Source: Hymenoscyphus infarciens
Lineage: Eukaryota; Ascomycota; Leotiomycetes; Helotiales; Helotiaceae
Direction of reading: 5' to 3'
DNA length: 64,000 nucleotides
Assembly: GCA_001414345.1 (NCBI GenBank)
Contig: LLCB01000043.1
Span: forward strand, 124,001 to 188,000
Shown piece after piece: positions 23,401 to 35,417 of the stretch (positions are counted from its first letter, which is position 1; the number at the start of each line of letters is the position of its first letter). A model generated the notes under the pieces. That model was not told the DNA's origin. It made no database searches and saw nothing but the letters and a program-made list of their open reading frames with translations. The translations under genes were made by a program, and so were the position numbers.

Positions 23401-26390
23401 AGTCGGCTTGACAATATTGCCGCCAACCCCAGCATATTCCGCTCAAGGATCTTTCAATGGTTTCATCAACAAACTTCGAGAGATGCAAGTACGAACTTGG
23501 TCTTTACAGTATACGATGGTCAAGGAATCTATGAATCAATCCCCGGAGCTGTTCACCAATCCAGAGAATGGGCTTGCAGATTTCCTTGCTTTGGTCCACT
23601 ACTGTCTAGGTCTGCGGAAATGCTGCAAGGTTTCCAACAAGATTTTCCTCAAGATGATGAAAGTGGAAATGATCCGACTCAAGAATGTCGACAGGTGGGA
23701 AGACTATCTTGGTCAAGTCCTCTTCGACCTCTATGGTATACGCCTTGGTGTTGGTACGTACATGTTGGAAGACCACGGCTGTCCTACCGAAGCACTCGAC
23801 AGACGAACTGTTTTGAGTATCGCGGACCAAGTAATTGCTTTGGCGAGTACAATGCCGATGAAAGATCTCCTCAAACACGAACTTCGTTCTACCATTGAGA
23901 AAATGCAGGCCGCAGTTGGCCAGGCCAAATCATCGCCCCAGATGGTGCACAATCTCCGCAATTGTACCGAGTACCTGAAACGCTCTATCCGACCACTTGA
24001 CATGTACAGGGCATTCAAAGGGCAGGTGCAGGTTGATTCACTCCCGGTTTTCACGTCAGAGAGTCCGTTGGCCGATAGACGATGGTACTTTTTGCTGGGA
24101 ATGATTGCCCTGACCAAATTTCGTTTACAGAAGCGCTTGGGGCCAGGAGCACAACAAGATGATATGAAAGTGGCGGCTAGCTTTATGAGATTGCAACTCC
24201 AATTCAGTACAGACCACTGGGAGACATGGTTCCGACTCGCACAATGCTTTGATGCCGAGCTGGAAGAGGAGATCATGTGGAGTGCGGATAAGATCAATAA
24301 CCACCGTGCTGAGCTCGTCAAGTTGCAACGTGGTTCTATTCATTGTTATGTCATGGCACTTTCTACTGCCTACCGGACTGCTGATGATTCATTGGAAACG
24401 GCCGCCAAACTTTCCGAGATGTACTATGAGTTTGGAATGCGACTGTACGCGTCGTCCCGCGAACCTCTTAGTATGGAGGCTTTCTATGTTGACGATTTTG
24501 AGAAACATATGAGTGGGCCGGGTGGCATGTATAAAAAGGTTCTACATGAAGAGATGAGTCGCTATCGAGTTTGGAAGTTTGCCGCAACACTTTTCAGGAA
24601 GTCTTTGGCCGATCGCCCAACATACTGGATGCAAGTTTTCCCCTTTCCTTTCCTTGCGGTCATTTGTAAATACTAACTTGAGTAGGAGCCACTATATGCT
24701 TGGGAAATGCCTTTGGAAGATGTACCGCAAATACCATGAAGAGTGGGACCCTGTAGTTCAAGCAACTAGACCCTCGATGGAATCGGTACTCGCTGCCTTC
24801 CAGAAAGCTGTCAAGACTGTTCCCAAACCCCGAGACGGCCGGCAGGAACCTATTCTTGAACCTCATTACAAAGTAGTCTCCATCGTTAACAAACTAGTTG
24901 ATTCAAGGGCACTGGAGACACAGCCTGCGGCAGACTTGCTGCAACAACAACCGTTTGCTATACAAAAAGGAGAGCAGATTGAGGTCCCCGATGATGAACA
25001 GGATCTTTGGGAAGCATTCATACTCAATACCATGAAGCATCTCCGATCTTTCGATAAACAACATTGGCAGCATCGAATGGTTAACCGGGTCGCAAATGTT
25101 CTTTGGGAGGGTACGAGCCTAGCGGATCTTTCAAAACCAGCTGCTGCTCTACGCGAATTCCGTGAATCTATCTTCACCAAGACCATGCATATCCAAGTTT
25201 GGAAACCAGATGCGGAACGACCGGGGAGACATTGCGTATATATGGAGCGGTATGTCAAGTTGATGTGCAAAATATTGCTTGCTCTCAATGATAAGGTCAA
25301 TATGGAACAACTCGCCAAGCGCGTCAAGAAAAAGTCCAATGACTTTCATAAGTTCAGCGGTGTATGGGCGGAGGTTTGCCATACATACTTGAAGATTATC
25401 AGGAAGAATTCTTCGATACCTGATAATATGGATTTGGTATTCAGGGACGTGGGCAGCGAAGAATTCGACATCATCTCCGAGCGTTTAACAGCATGGATCT
25501 CTGATCCTACACTTGAACATCCGTTATTGGACGCACTTCGTGATGGCGTCGAACTCAAGAAACTCAATGGAAATGCGATGAAATCCACACCTATTGATGA
25601 TCTTATCAACGACGCTTGGGCAGCACTCTACAGGGAAATCGGCAAGACGCTTCCTGGTCCTGATCCATCTATGTCTCTTGCGAATGCTCAACTAGATGGA
25701 GAAGCGGGAGCGCCACCCAGATTGGGACCTATGAGTTTGAATAATCTGGTTATGGATATGAATGGGACGCAGATTCCTGTGCCTGTTACTTTTGCGGGGA
25801 GTGAAAATTCGAGACCTAGGAAGACGGGGATAAGTAGGAGGGAGGTCATGCGGAGGGCTGAGATCGCCGTCTCCCGTATGCCGGAGGTTGTTAGGGCTCC
25901 GCCGAAGGATGGACGCTTGAGACAGGAACCTGTGATGCATGTTTTGGGGGGTAATTCTGAGGTCGACCAGCCTATGGAGGGTGTTGAGGAAACAGGAAAT
26001 GGGGAGGGCTTGCAGAGTATCAAGGAAACCACGGAGCGTGAAAATGATGGTCATGATCATTCTGAGCAACGGGAAGAAGAGCATGGTCATGATCCTGAAT
26101 CGCATAACCACGACCAGGAAATTCAAGAAAACCATGAGAGGGAGGCTAAAGAGGCTTCTGAAAGTGCGCCGGGGAGTGTGCACGACAGTGCGGATGATGA
26201 GAGTGATCTCTCTGATGTCCCGGATATGGATGATATCGACGAAGCACGTTTATTTAGTACTGGGTTGATGGTTAGAAAGAGCGATTTGCATCACGATGAA
26301 GATGATGAGGATGAGGAAGAAGAGGACGATGAGGAGGAAGAGGTTTTCGAAGATCCGGATTTGCCGCCGAGGCCGAGACGGACGACGTGA
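20491..26390 (+). CDS. HIR3: HIR complex subunit Hir3 (histone transcription regulator 3, CABIN1-like)
   Basis: Hir3 is a scaffold of the HIR histone chaperone complex, which deposits H3-H4 independently of replication and represses histone genes in the nucleus. Exons 20491-20568, 20621-24630 and 24686-26390 give 1930 residues, a normal length for fungal Hir3. The start is MATFTALNVEPDD in a good context (AAACATGG). IEEALKLYQTALKLHAQG and following residues form the N-terminal TPR-like region. A charged linker with a basic cluster (RKRSQ, KRSKRIRNR) follows at about residues 390-430, and the C-terminus is strongly acidic (DEDEEEEDDEEEE). Both introns fit only with GC donors (GCAAGT) and AG acceptors; the second has a TACTAAC branch site. 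Skipping either intron breaks the family match. It is the only gene between the two islands. Confidence 0.93.
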
Positions 26391-28487
26391 TAGCATGGAA
26401 GTGCCTGTGTAAGAAAGAAAGTTTTGAATGCCTCGTCAAAGAGAATGCTTTAGCGTGGAGTTTGGTTGGGTTGGTTTCGCTGGCCTTCTTCGCTTAGGAC
26501 AACGGGTCGAGAGGAGAAAACTCGATAAGGTGATATTTTCTTTTTTAGAAGTTTGTATATTTGTATTATAGAATATCAATCTTGACTATATAATAAGCTC
26601 GTTGTTTTTGTACTATAACAAGTGACAGAAGTGTAGAGGTATATCTATATAAGGATTATATACTAAAGAGGTTAAGCTAAGAGAGTTACTCTCTGCTAAG
26701 CTATATCTTTTACTAAGAACTAAATTACGATAATTGTTAGTTCAGCTCTATTTAAGAAATTTTCAGGTAGGATTAAATTACAATTAAAGAGGAAATTTAA
26801 ACTAGTTATAAGCCGTTTTTAATAATTCAATTATTCTAGGATTTCTAGTATAATATTAATTCATAGGTGTTATTAAGGTGTTTATATAGAGTACACCTAG
26901 GTTATTAGTAGAGCTTACGTATAACTCGTAGTATACTCGCGAAGCAACTAGCTCTAGTTCTAAACCACTTCTACTATAGACACTTACTTAATTATTACTA
27001 ATAAGAATCGAGCGATATACGTAGCATTAGTAGTAGTTAAGAGAGAAGAAGAAGGTTAACTCGTCTCTGAAACTATAATTCTTAAGTCTTAGAGAAGTTC
27101 TTCTCGCTACTATCTAAATTATTAGAAGATATTATAAGTTACGAATTACGCTACGTTTTTAGAAAATTTATTATTTCCTCGATTCTCTTTCTCTCTTTAC
27201 TTAATAATAATAATATATATTATTATAAATCTAAGAATAGCTAATAAAAGCTCTATATCTTCTTTCTTACTTTATAAGCTTTTTAAGAAGAAAATAAAAA
27301 CTTAGATATATATTTAATTTTTTATAAGATCTTAGTAGAAATTTATATAGTTATTCTTATTATACTTACTTAGATATAGTAATAGTTAGAGAGAAGGTAT
27401 AAGAAGATATAGTATTTCTTTCTTACTAAGTCTTATATTTTAAAAAGTACTTTAGTTTTCTATTTCTAAAATAAATAAATAAAAAACCTAGAAAGAAAAA
27501 AGCATAGTTTATAAAAAAGATATTAAAAAGAAAGCTTAATTCGTAACTTACTATAGTATTCTAAAATTACTTATTAGTAGATATTTAAGAGTAAATAGCT
27601 ACTTAGATTAGTATATATAGAAGTACGTAATCTTTTTACTTAAGAACTACTTAGATAGATATCGTAGCTAGCTTTACTTAGTATATATAAACGAATATAT
27701 AACTCTTTTTATATTATCTTTATAACTACGAAAGTTATACTAATACTAATTAGTAGACGTATAGATTAGATACTTAGTTACTTTATATATTTCTACTATA
27801 AGTATACTTATATAAAAGTAAACTAGATATTATTAGTAGACTCTTCTTTAGAGATTATAGTTCTTCTACTATACTTTTTAATAAATAGTAAACGCTTTTT
27901 AATATAGAAAGTAACGATTACTACTATTAAAAGCTAAGAATATTATAATTGTTTTAAGAGATCTCTTAAATATCTATTATATATAAAATTATTAATATCG
28001 ATATCTTCAATATAACGTAGTAAGTACTTCTTAATATAACTTACTACTACTAATACTTTCGATTTAATAATATATAGTAAATACTTTTTAAAAATATAAG
28101 AAGTATTAATTACTAATACTAATCTCTTATAAACTCTTATAGTAATTAATATAAATACTATCTATTTAATTATTAAAGATAGAAATACTATCTAATTAAT
28201 TTATTTTAGATAGAAATACTACTCTTATACTATTTATTTATTTAGTAGTAATCTTACTACTAAAATAATAAATTAAAAATAGTAGTATTTATATCTAAAA
28301 TAGATAGTATTTCTATTAGAAATATAAAGATAGTATTTATATTAGTATAAGATAGTACTTCTATTAGTAGAAGTATTTTAATAATTTATATATTTATATA
28401 TACTAATATATTAAAAAGTTAATAAATTAAATAAATCTACCTACTTTCTACTTTATAAGCTATATCTAAGAGTTAGTAGTTAAGGCT
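26391..28487. repeat. HIR3 3' flank and AT-rich RIP-mutated island 2, left part
   Basis: The first 130 bp are ordinary 3' flank. From about 26540 the DNA becomes AT-rich and depleted of CA/TG. No coding remnant is legible. At 28140-28390 the motif AAATACTATCT recurs about three times and its inverse AGATAGTATTT about three times on the other side of a centre near 28250, forming a potential hairpin of about 200 bp. This segment and 32461-33140 may be two halves of one older element split by element B. Confidence 0.75.
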
Positions 28488-28851
28488 TATAACGGCACGA
28501 AATATACACAACTATAGTAGAGGCATATAAGAGTGCGTATAGTAGAATAACGTATGTAGATACTAGGTACTAATACGGAAGAAAATAATAACTGGCCTTT
28601 TCTGACTCTAAGAGAGTAGGCTACTATATATAAGAGGTTTCAGATAATATAAAGGGGTACGAAACTAAATAACGATATACGTTGGCTAATATAAAAGCCC
28701 GAACCCTACGAAGTACGTCCGAGAGTCTAGACAGACGTATAGACGTACGTAACCTTCCTAAATTAGATAATATAAAACAACAACTACCGAAACCTTATAT
28801 ATATAGTATATACTATATAATCTCGGCTATATAGAACAGCATACCGTCACA
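28488..28851 (-). repeat. element B, LTR at left end (3' LTR on minus strand)
   Basis: This 364-bp copy equals the length of its partner at 32097-32460. The left end TATAACGGCACGAAATA and right end ATACCGTCACA imply original TGTGACGG...CCGTCACA termini. It is followed by TCCCCCTCTCTTAAAAAAG, a polypurine tract on the minus strand. The first 105 bp match element A's LTR, then the two families diverge. It keeps more G+C than element A. Confidence 0.88.
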
Positions 28852-29149
28852 TCCCCCTCTCTTAAAAAAGACTCGTTCTAAGTCTTCTATCTCTTATCGT
28901 TTAAGGCTAAATCAAGATAGTATAAGTATTATAATATTTATTATATTTATTAATTTTATTATAAGCGAGAAAGTAGATTAGGGTCTAAATTATAGCTAAT
29001 CTAAGTTTATAGATACTTTATTTATTAAAATTTATCGTAAGCGAGATAAGATGTTAAGATTTCGGTTCTAAATCGTAACTGACCTAGTTTATAGATACTT
29101 ATAAAATAGAGACTTCGTTTCTAATCCTTTAATATTAAAGTAAGCATTC

Positions 29150-30520
29150 GCGTCTACTAAAAGAGTATAGTCTAACTCTATCTAGTAGGTCGGAGAAAGT
29201 TCAAAGTTTAAAAAGTTTAAAAGTTTAAAAAGTTTAAAGGTCAAAGGTAAATTCAGAGTAGAGTTAAAAGTCGTTTAGTTAAGAGGTAGTAATAACTCAG
29301 TTAAGAGCTTACTTTAAGAGTATACTAATTCGTATCTAATTCAAAGAATAGAAAAAAAGAACTTCTAGCCTAGCTAGAAGTAAAAAGAAAGTAGGAAAAA
29401 AGTTTAGAATATTTAGAAGTAAATTCAAAGTAGAGTCAGAGGTTGTTTAGTCGAGAAGTAACGTTAAAGGTAATAGTAATAACTTAGTTAAGAGCTTACT
29501 TTAAGAGCATACTAATTTACATCTAATTCAAAGAATTCAAAAACGTAAAGTTAGAAACGAAAAGTTAATAATATTATAGATAGTAATAACTTAGCTAAGA
29601 GGTTACTATCCTTTTAAGAGTATACCGATTCGATTCGTATCTAATTCAAAAGTTTAAATAAAAAAAAGGGACTTCTAGCCCTAGCTAGAAGTAAAAGAAA
29701 GTAAAGAATATAAAGACTATAAGACTCTAATTAGAGTCGGTAGCGTTTTAGCTAGTTAAAAGCAATATTATTACTGAAGTTGTTATATTATCTAAAGTTT
29801 AGAACAAGTTTTAGCTAGTTAAAATAAAAGAGTTATTACTAAATATTAAAAACGCTATCCGAAATATCCAGATAATATAAGGAGGAGTTTTAGATAGTTA
29901 AAGGCGAAGTTGTTTCCGAAGTTATTAGAGTTTCACTATCTAAAGTTTAAGATAATAAAAGGGGTAGTTTTAGCTAGTTAAACGAAGTTAATATTAAAGG
30001 TTATTAAAGTTTTACTATCTAAAGTTTAAGATAATAAAAAAGGGGTATAGTATAATCCGTCTAATAGGTTAGAGAAAAATTTTAAAAGTTAAAGGTGAAT
30101 TTAGAGTAGAGTCGGAGGTTGTTTAGTTAAGAGGTAGTAATAACTTAGTTAAGAGCTTACTTTAAGAGTATACTAATTTATATCTAATTCAAAGAATTTA
30201 AGTAAAAAAAGGACTTCTAGCCTAGCTAGAAGTAAAAGAAAGTAAAGAATATAAAGACTATAAGACTCTATACTAGAGTCGGTAGGGTTTTAGCTGGTTA
30301 AAGGCGAAGTTATAGCTAAGTTATCGTATTAAAATTCTTATCTAAGTATCTAGGGACAATAAAAGAGGTAGTGTTTTAGCTAGTTAAATAAACTTAATAC
30401 TAAATATTAAAAATGCTATCCGAAGTTTAGGATAATAAAAGGAGGGGTTTTAGCTAGTTAAATAAACTTAATACCAAAGTTCAAAAAGGGGTATAGTTTC
30501 AGATACGATATTTATTAGTA
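29150..30520. repeat. imperfect repeat array inside element B
   Basis: Copies of a roughly 150-250-bp composite unit occur near 29260, 29440, 29590 and 30110. Recognisable pieces are GAGCTTACTTTAAGAG, ATCTAATTCAAAGAAT and CTTCTAGCCTAGCTAGAAG (itself palindromic). A second unit, TTTTAGCTAGTTAAA followed by GCGAAGTT-like text, recurs from 29745 to 30470. A short AGTTTAAA run is at 29208-29240. Confidence 0.75.
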
Positions 30521-32096
30521 CTATCGTAGGAACTGTGTTACTTAGGCTCGTAGGCCGCCTTATTTCCTTTAAGGTATTTAAGGACTTATTTAAAATCGTC
30601 TTCCGATTCTGATTCTTTATCTTCTAATTCTACTTCTAAAGTAGAGGACGATTCTCTATTATATTATAGGGAGTTCAAGGCTAAATTAGATAAGGAGGGG
30701 GTATTTTAGACCGATATACTAATATTACGTAACTTAGCGTTTTAGCGTGTCTCCTTATCTATAGCTAAAAGATTAGACACTATCTTAGCAAAGTTATAAT
30801 TCTAGCGTCTCTTCTCTATAGTAGCTAAGTTTCGAAGCCGAGGTATAATCTTTTCTTATATATATAAGAACCTATCTAATTTATACACTTCTCTAAGTAT
30901 AGCTATACTTAAGAAGCGACTTTTAAATTCAGTAAAAGTTTCTTTAGCGTCTATTTACAAGGATCTAAAAGCGTTCCAAGTATTCTCTATCTTATAACCG
31001 GTTAAAAAGTAGGTATTTAAAAGAGTAACTATCTCTTCTTAATCTTAGAAAGTATTCTAAACCAACTCTAACTCGTATCTAGGCTCTAGGTAGTTCCTAG
31101 CTAGTCTAGTTATTATACTCTAAATAAGAGCTTTACGTATTAGAGGTAAACTATAGTAGTTAGTATTTACGTAGAGTCTATCTTATACTAATATCTTCTA
31201 TTATTAGTATATAGGTGAAATGCCGTTATCTAAAGGTTCGATCTTTTCAGTTATCTTACTTTTTCGTCGAAGGGTATTTAAAGTAGCTTTAGAGCTATAT
31301 TAGGTAGAGGAATATTAGAAGGTATTAGAGGTAGCTGCTCGTAGCTAAAAGGGGTATAAAAGCAAAGGTTAGTTCAAACGAATATTTAAAAGAGAGTAGG
31401 ATTAAGAAGGGTTTAGAGGCAAAGTAAGTTATTAACTTTAAAATATAAGGTCGCTTATCCGTCTTTCTAGCTTAGCTAGCCGATTTCTTATTTCTTGATT
31501 TTCTGCTTCTAAAGCTTATATAACCGACTATATCTAGTCCGCATTTAAGAAGTCTCACTAGTCTCTCTAGCTTCTAAGCGCTAGGCCTTTACCTTTGTTA
31601 TTCTTAGGTTTCTTACCGTTCTTAGGTATACGGTACCGAGTCGAGGACCTTTTAGTAGAGGCTTGACTTTATTCTCTAAGGAGGCGCTCTACGCTTAAGA
31701 GTAGAGCTTAGAAGAGACCAGGGGTCGCTCTAGATTCTAATATATTAAATATCAAATTAGAAGAGGGAGGGGTAGAATTAGATTTAGAAGCCTTCTAGAT
31801 AACTATTATAAGTTAGCTTATTTACTAAATCTAGAGTTATTAGAACTCTTAGGAAATACTTAGCGTATTCTAATCTCTTAATATATACTAAAACACGATT
31901 TACACCAGCTATCTATATAGATAATAAACCCTGCTATTACTAGCTGTCTAAGTAGTCTCTAATTACCTAGCTATATAAGAATATCGTCGTAATATTCTAA
32001 ATCGAGTATAAATCAACTTCTAAACAAGGAGTAGTAATAAGCTCGAAAAGAGATATTATTAAGGCTATTATTAGCGAAGAAGAGTTATTATTTTTA

Positions 32097-32460
32097 TATA
32101 ATAGTACGAAATACATATAACTATAGTAGAGATATATAGAAGTACGTATAATAGAATAACGTATATAGATACTAGACACTAATATAGAAGAAAATAATAA
32201 CTAGCCTTTTCTAACTCTAAGAGAGTAAGCTACTATATATAAGAGGTTTTAGACGATACAAAGGGGTACGAAACCGAATAACAATATACGTCGGCTAATA
32301 TAAAAGCCTAAACTCTACAAAGTACGTCTAAGAGTCTAGATAGACGTATAGACGTATATAACCTTCCTAAATTAGATAATACAAAACAACAACTACTAAA
32401 ACCTTATATATACGGCATATACTATATAATCTCGGCTATATAGGACGGTATACTGTTATA
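32097..32460 (-). repeat. element B, LTR at right end (5' LTR on minus strand)
   Basis: Starts TATAATAGTACGAAATAC and ends GTATACTGTTATA, aligned without gaps to 28488-28851. It carries more C-to-T and G-to-A changes than the left LTR. Confidence 0.88.
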
Positions 32461-33134
32461 AGACTTAACTTTACTACTTTTACTACTTTTATCGTCTAAA
32501 TTAACTACTTTTAAGACTTTAAGAAACTAAGTATCTTAAACCTTAATTTCTTATTAAATAGTACTATTAGTTTCTAAACTAGTACTATCTATACTAATTT
32601 CTACCTAGGCTACTACTTTCTAAAATATAACCTTCTTTTAAAAGACTATATAAGTTTTAGAATCTTTCTTCTTCTTCTTCTTCGCTCTCTTCTTCTCTTT
32701 ATACTAATTATTAATTTACTCTCTCTTATTCCTTCCTAGTATACTAATAAGATTAATCGCTTATAAGCTTATTCTCTTTTTATACTAATCTATAGTAGTA
32801 GACTTATTTATATTATAATAATATTCTCTCTCTATATACTAATTAGTAATTAATTATAGATTTATCTTCTTACTTTTTATATTAAGAATCTTAGAGTAGA
32901 CTTCTAGCTTAATATATTATAAATTAATATACCTTCTACTAATAGCTTATATATAACCTTTCTCTTAAACTATTCTATTATTATCTTTCTTATTACTAGA
33001 TATACTTAAGCTTTTACGTACTAGACGCTCTTACTTAGCTTCCTCTCTAGTAATCTCTTTTATAATTCGTTTAGTAGTAGTAGAAGAATAGTATCTAGAT
33101 AAAAGTAATTATAATAGTACGCTATTCTAGATTC

Positions 33135-33140
<6 letters not shown>
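32461..33140. repeat. AT-rich RIP-mutated island 2, right part
   Basis: About 680 bp with the same CA/TG depletion as island 1 and pyrimidine-rich runs (CTTCTTCTTCTTC near 32670). No coding remnant is legible. It runs directly into a long A tract at 33141. Confidence 0.7.
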
Positions 33141-33165
<25 letters not shown>

Positions 33166-33194
33166 AATTAAAAAAAAAAAAAAAAAAAAAAAAA
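33141..33194 (+). repeat. A27-TT-A25 tract at the island border
   Basis: A 54-bp tract of A residues interrupted only by TT sits exactly where AT-rich mutated DNA gives way to normal sequence. This is what the 3' tail of a non-LTR retrotransposon would look like. Slippage or an assembly artefact is the alternative. Confidence 0.6.
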
Positions 33195-33319
33195 GAATGG
33201 AGGGATACTAAGGAGAAACACATTAAATTAGTTTTCTATGAAAATTTTGCCCACCAGCTAGCTATGCAGCAATTTTCTATTTTGTCGTAAATCCCGGAGA
33301 AAGTTGGAACATTCACATC

Positions 33320-34544
33320 TCAATTCTTTCGCTTCTTGGCGGGCCTCTTTTTCTCTTCTTCGTTGTCGCTCTCAGCTACTGTTTTTGCGAGGATGGCTTC
33401 GAGATCCGTTTCGTCGTCCGATTCGAAATCGGCGTCGGAGAGGGCGTCTTGTTCTTGTGCTTGGACTGGGTTGTGTGTTAGCTAGGTACTGGTCTAGAAC
33501 ACCGAATTAGGAAACGGGGGAAAAGAAAGAACCACATACTGAAATATTTGAGAGCTCCTGGCCATAGATCTTCTGAAAAAGCAACAGCAAGTTCATCACC
33601 ATCAGGGAAGATCTCCAAACTCTCATCCTCCAAGTCCTCCATATCCTCATCCTCCACCTCCTTCTCTGTCGGTGGAGATGTCTGCTTAGCCTCCCTCTTC
33701 TTCCTCTCCTCCTTATCCTTTGCAATAGCTGCAGCACTCTCCTCGGCGCTAATCTTCCGTCCAATAAATCCAAACCAGGCGAAGAATGATTGTCCTCCCA
33801 TACCCGTACCCTCAATCTTCTTCAACAGTTTCGACTTCAATCCCTTTGCATCACCATTCGCAGCCTTCTTCTCCGCCTCAAATGCATCGCAAACCATATC
33901 CAACATACCATTCGTCAAATCCTTGCCCTTCTTCCACTGTATGCGCACAGGCTCACTAACCAATCCAATCAATTGATCCTTACCCATCCGATTCCAGAAC
34001 TTCTTCTCTAGGGTTGTATCGGTGAAATGCTCATTCTCCGCGAAGACAAACTTGATGCTGAAGCTTCGTGGATCTCCGGCATTGTCGTTTGGAGAGGAAG
34101 GGTCGAGTTCGAATCGATCGACGGAGATGGAGAGGAGGGAGGAAAGGAGGAGGGCGGAGTCGGAGGGTTGGATGTATTGATCGATATCTGGGGGTGCTTG
34201 TTCGAGAACGAGGGGCCAGAATTGGGGGATCTTGTCGACGATTGCGGTGCGACGGGTGTAGATTGGGGCTGTTAGGGCGACTTGTTTGCGCACTGTGAAG
34301 GGAATTGAGTTAGAACTTGTTTTGCAGATAAAGATGAATGCATTGCGATTGCTCTCAGCTATATAGAAACAGTAAATTCGAAGTGGTTGAGACTCTGCTT
34401 CTGTCGGCGCATCGCATGGCGGGGAGGAAAGTACGTACTGATCTCGACCTCAACATCGTCAAAGTCGCGCTCAATATCTGCCAATTCCTCGTAGGAGACC
34501 TTGGCCTCTTCCAAGGAGGACTGAATGGGGTTATCTTTGACCAT
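33320..34544 (-). CDS. NAP-family histone chaperone, SET/Vps75-like
   Basis: Predicted H3-H4 or H2A-H2B chaperone of the nucleosome assembly protein family. Exons 34439-34544, 33540-34292 and 33320-33465 close in frame to 334 residues. The N-terminal dimerisation helix (DIERDFDDVEVEI) is followed by RRTAIVDKIPQFWPLVLEQA, PPDIDQYI and the earmuff-type core with FWNR and SFFAWF. An acidic stretch (EVEDEDMEDLEDE, about residues 235-250) is followed by the core-closing DGDELAVAFSEDLWPGALKYF. The tail is acidic, then basic (KKRPAKKRKN), a likely nuclear signal. The first intron is 146 bp and the second 74 bp. Length and the single core domain favour SET/Vps75 over NAP1. Confidence 0.9.
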
Positions 34545-35417
34545 GATTGCGGATTGAAATGAATGCGTCTGGTGTGCAGTGCGTGCTTGCGCTGAGTGTT
34601 GAAAAGGCGGTGGTCTTGAGCTTTTCAGCGACAAAAAATGTGTGCAGGGATATCGGCCAGCTTCCAGGTTCGTGGTCCTGTGGAACTAGTGAATTGATGT
34701 CATTTATTCTTTTTATTGGAGATGGAATGATGGAAATTTCTGATCTAGTATGCTCAAGAGTCAGGTCACAATAAATAGCCAAAAAATACTTGGTGATACC
34801 TTAAGGCGCCTTCGTTACAGTAAAATACAGCATATGCAGATAGGCGATATAAATTCCTTCCTAGCTTACTCTCTACCTACTCTACCTAAACAACCTCAAC
34901 GATAAGTAAATCTCATATGATGTCTTCATCCAACCAAACCTCCGCAATCCCCATATGTATTTATTGATCATAAACTACGTGCGTCCCAGCATCTGATTAG
35001 ATTTGTACGTAACGATTACCCCATCGCTAGTGGGTATAGGCCGTATTGAAAAGCAAACGTCTTCAAGGGTTCCCCACATGGCGAGAACCCATTTTTCAAG
35101 ACGTCAATCGCTCATTTTCTATCTTACCCCGGATTTTGCTTTCTTTCCTCCAGACCTCACTATCCTTCTTTATCGCTTGTTCGTTTGAAGTCGCTTGAGA
35201 ATAGACCTTGCATCATAACCAGCAATTTACCCTTCTTATCGCAATATATCCTCGCCATTCCACGCATCTATCTTACCAAGCTTCAAGAATTACCCCACCA
35301 TAGATTATAGAAGATACACCTAACGCCTACCTGGACACAATACAGCCATCCGCATTACTCTGAATATCTTCGAAAGATTAGGCCTGCCCCTCGTTCTCAC
35401 GGATCTCAGAGGAAGCA
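34545..35417. other. divergent intergenic region
   Basis: Shared upstream region of the SET/Vps75-like gene (minus) and the asparaginase gene (plus). No additional gene is supported. Pyrimidine-rich DNA near 35100-35300 (CCTTCTTTATCGC) is typical of fungal promoters. Confidence 0.45.

Larger units (their letters stand above)
28488..32460 (-). mobile_element. non-autonomous gypsy-type LTR element (element B)
   Basis: This 3973-bp element has identical-length 364-bp LTRs and target duplication AGGCT (28483-28487) / AGACT (32461-32465), the single difference being a RIP-type G-to-A. On the minus strand the 5' half of the interior (about 30540-32096) is homologous to the gag-proximal region of element A and still contains a legible coiled-coil stretch (AENQEIRNRLAKLERRISDL at about 31.5 kb). 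The rest (28852-30540) shows no reverse transcriptase, protease or integrase. It is filled with imperfect repeats instead: GAGCTTACTTTAAGAGTATA about four times and TTTTAGCTAGTTAAA about seven times. It looks like an internally replaced derivative that needed an autonomous partner. Confidence 0.82.

Noticed and set aside
31997..32179. 60-residue minus-strand frame in element B
   Set aside because: It is Ile/Tyr/Ser low-complexity text from AT-rich DNA spanning the LTR border.
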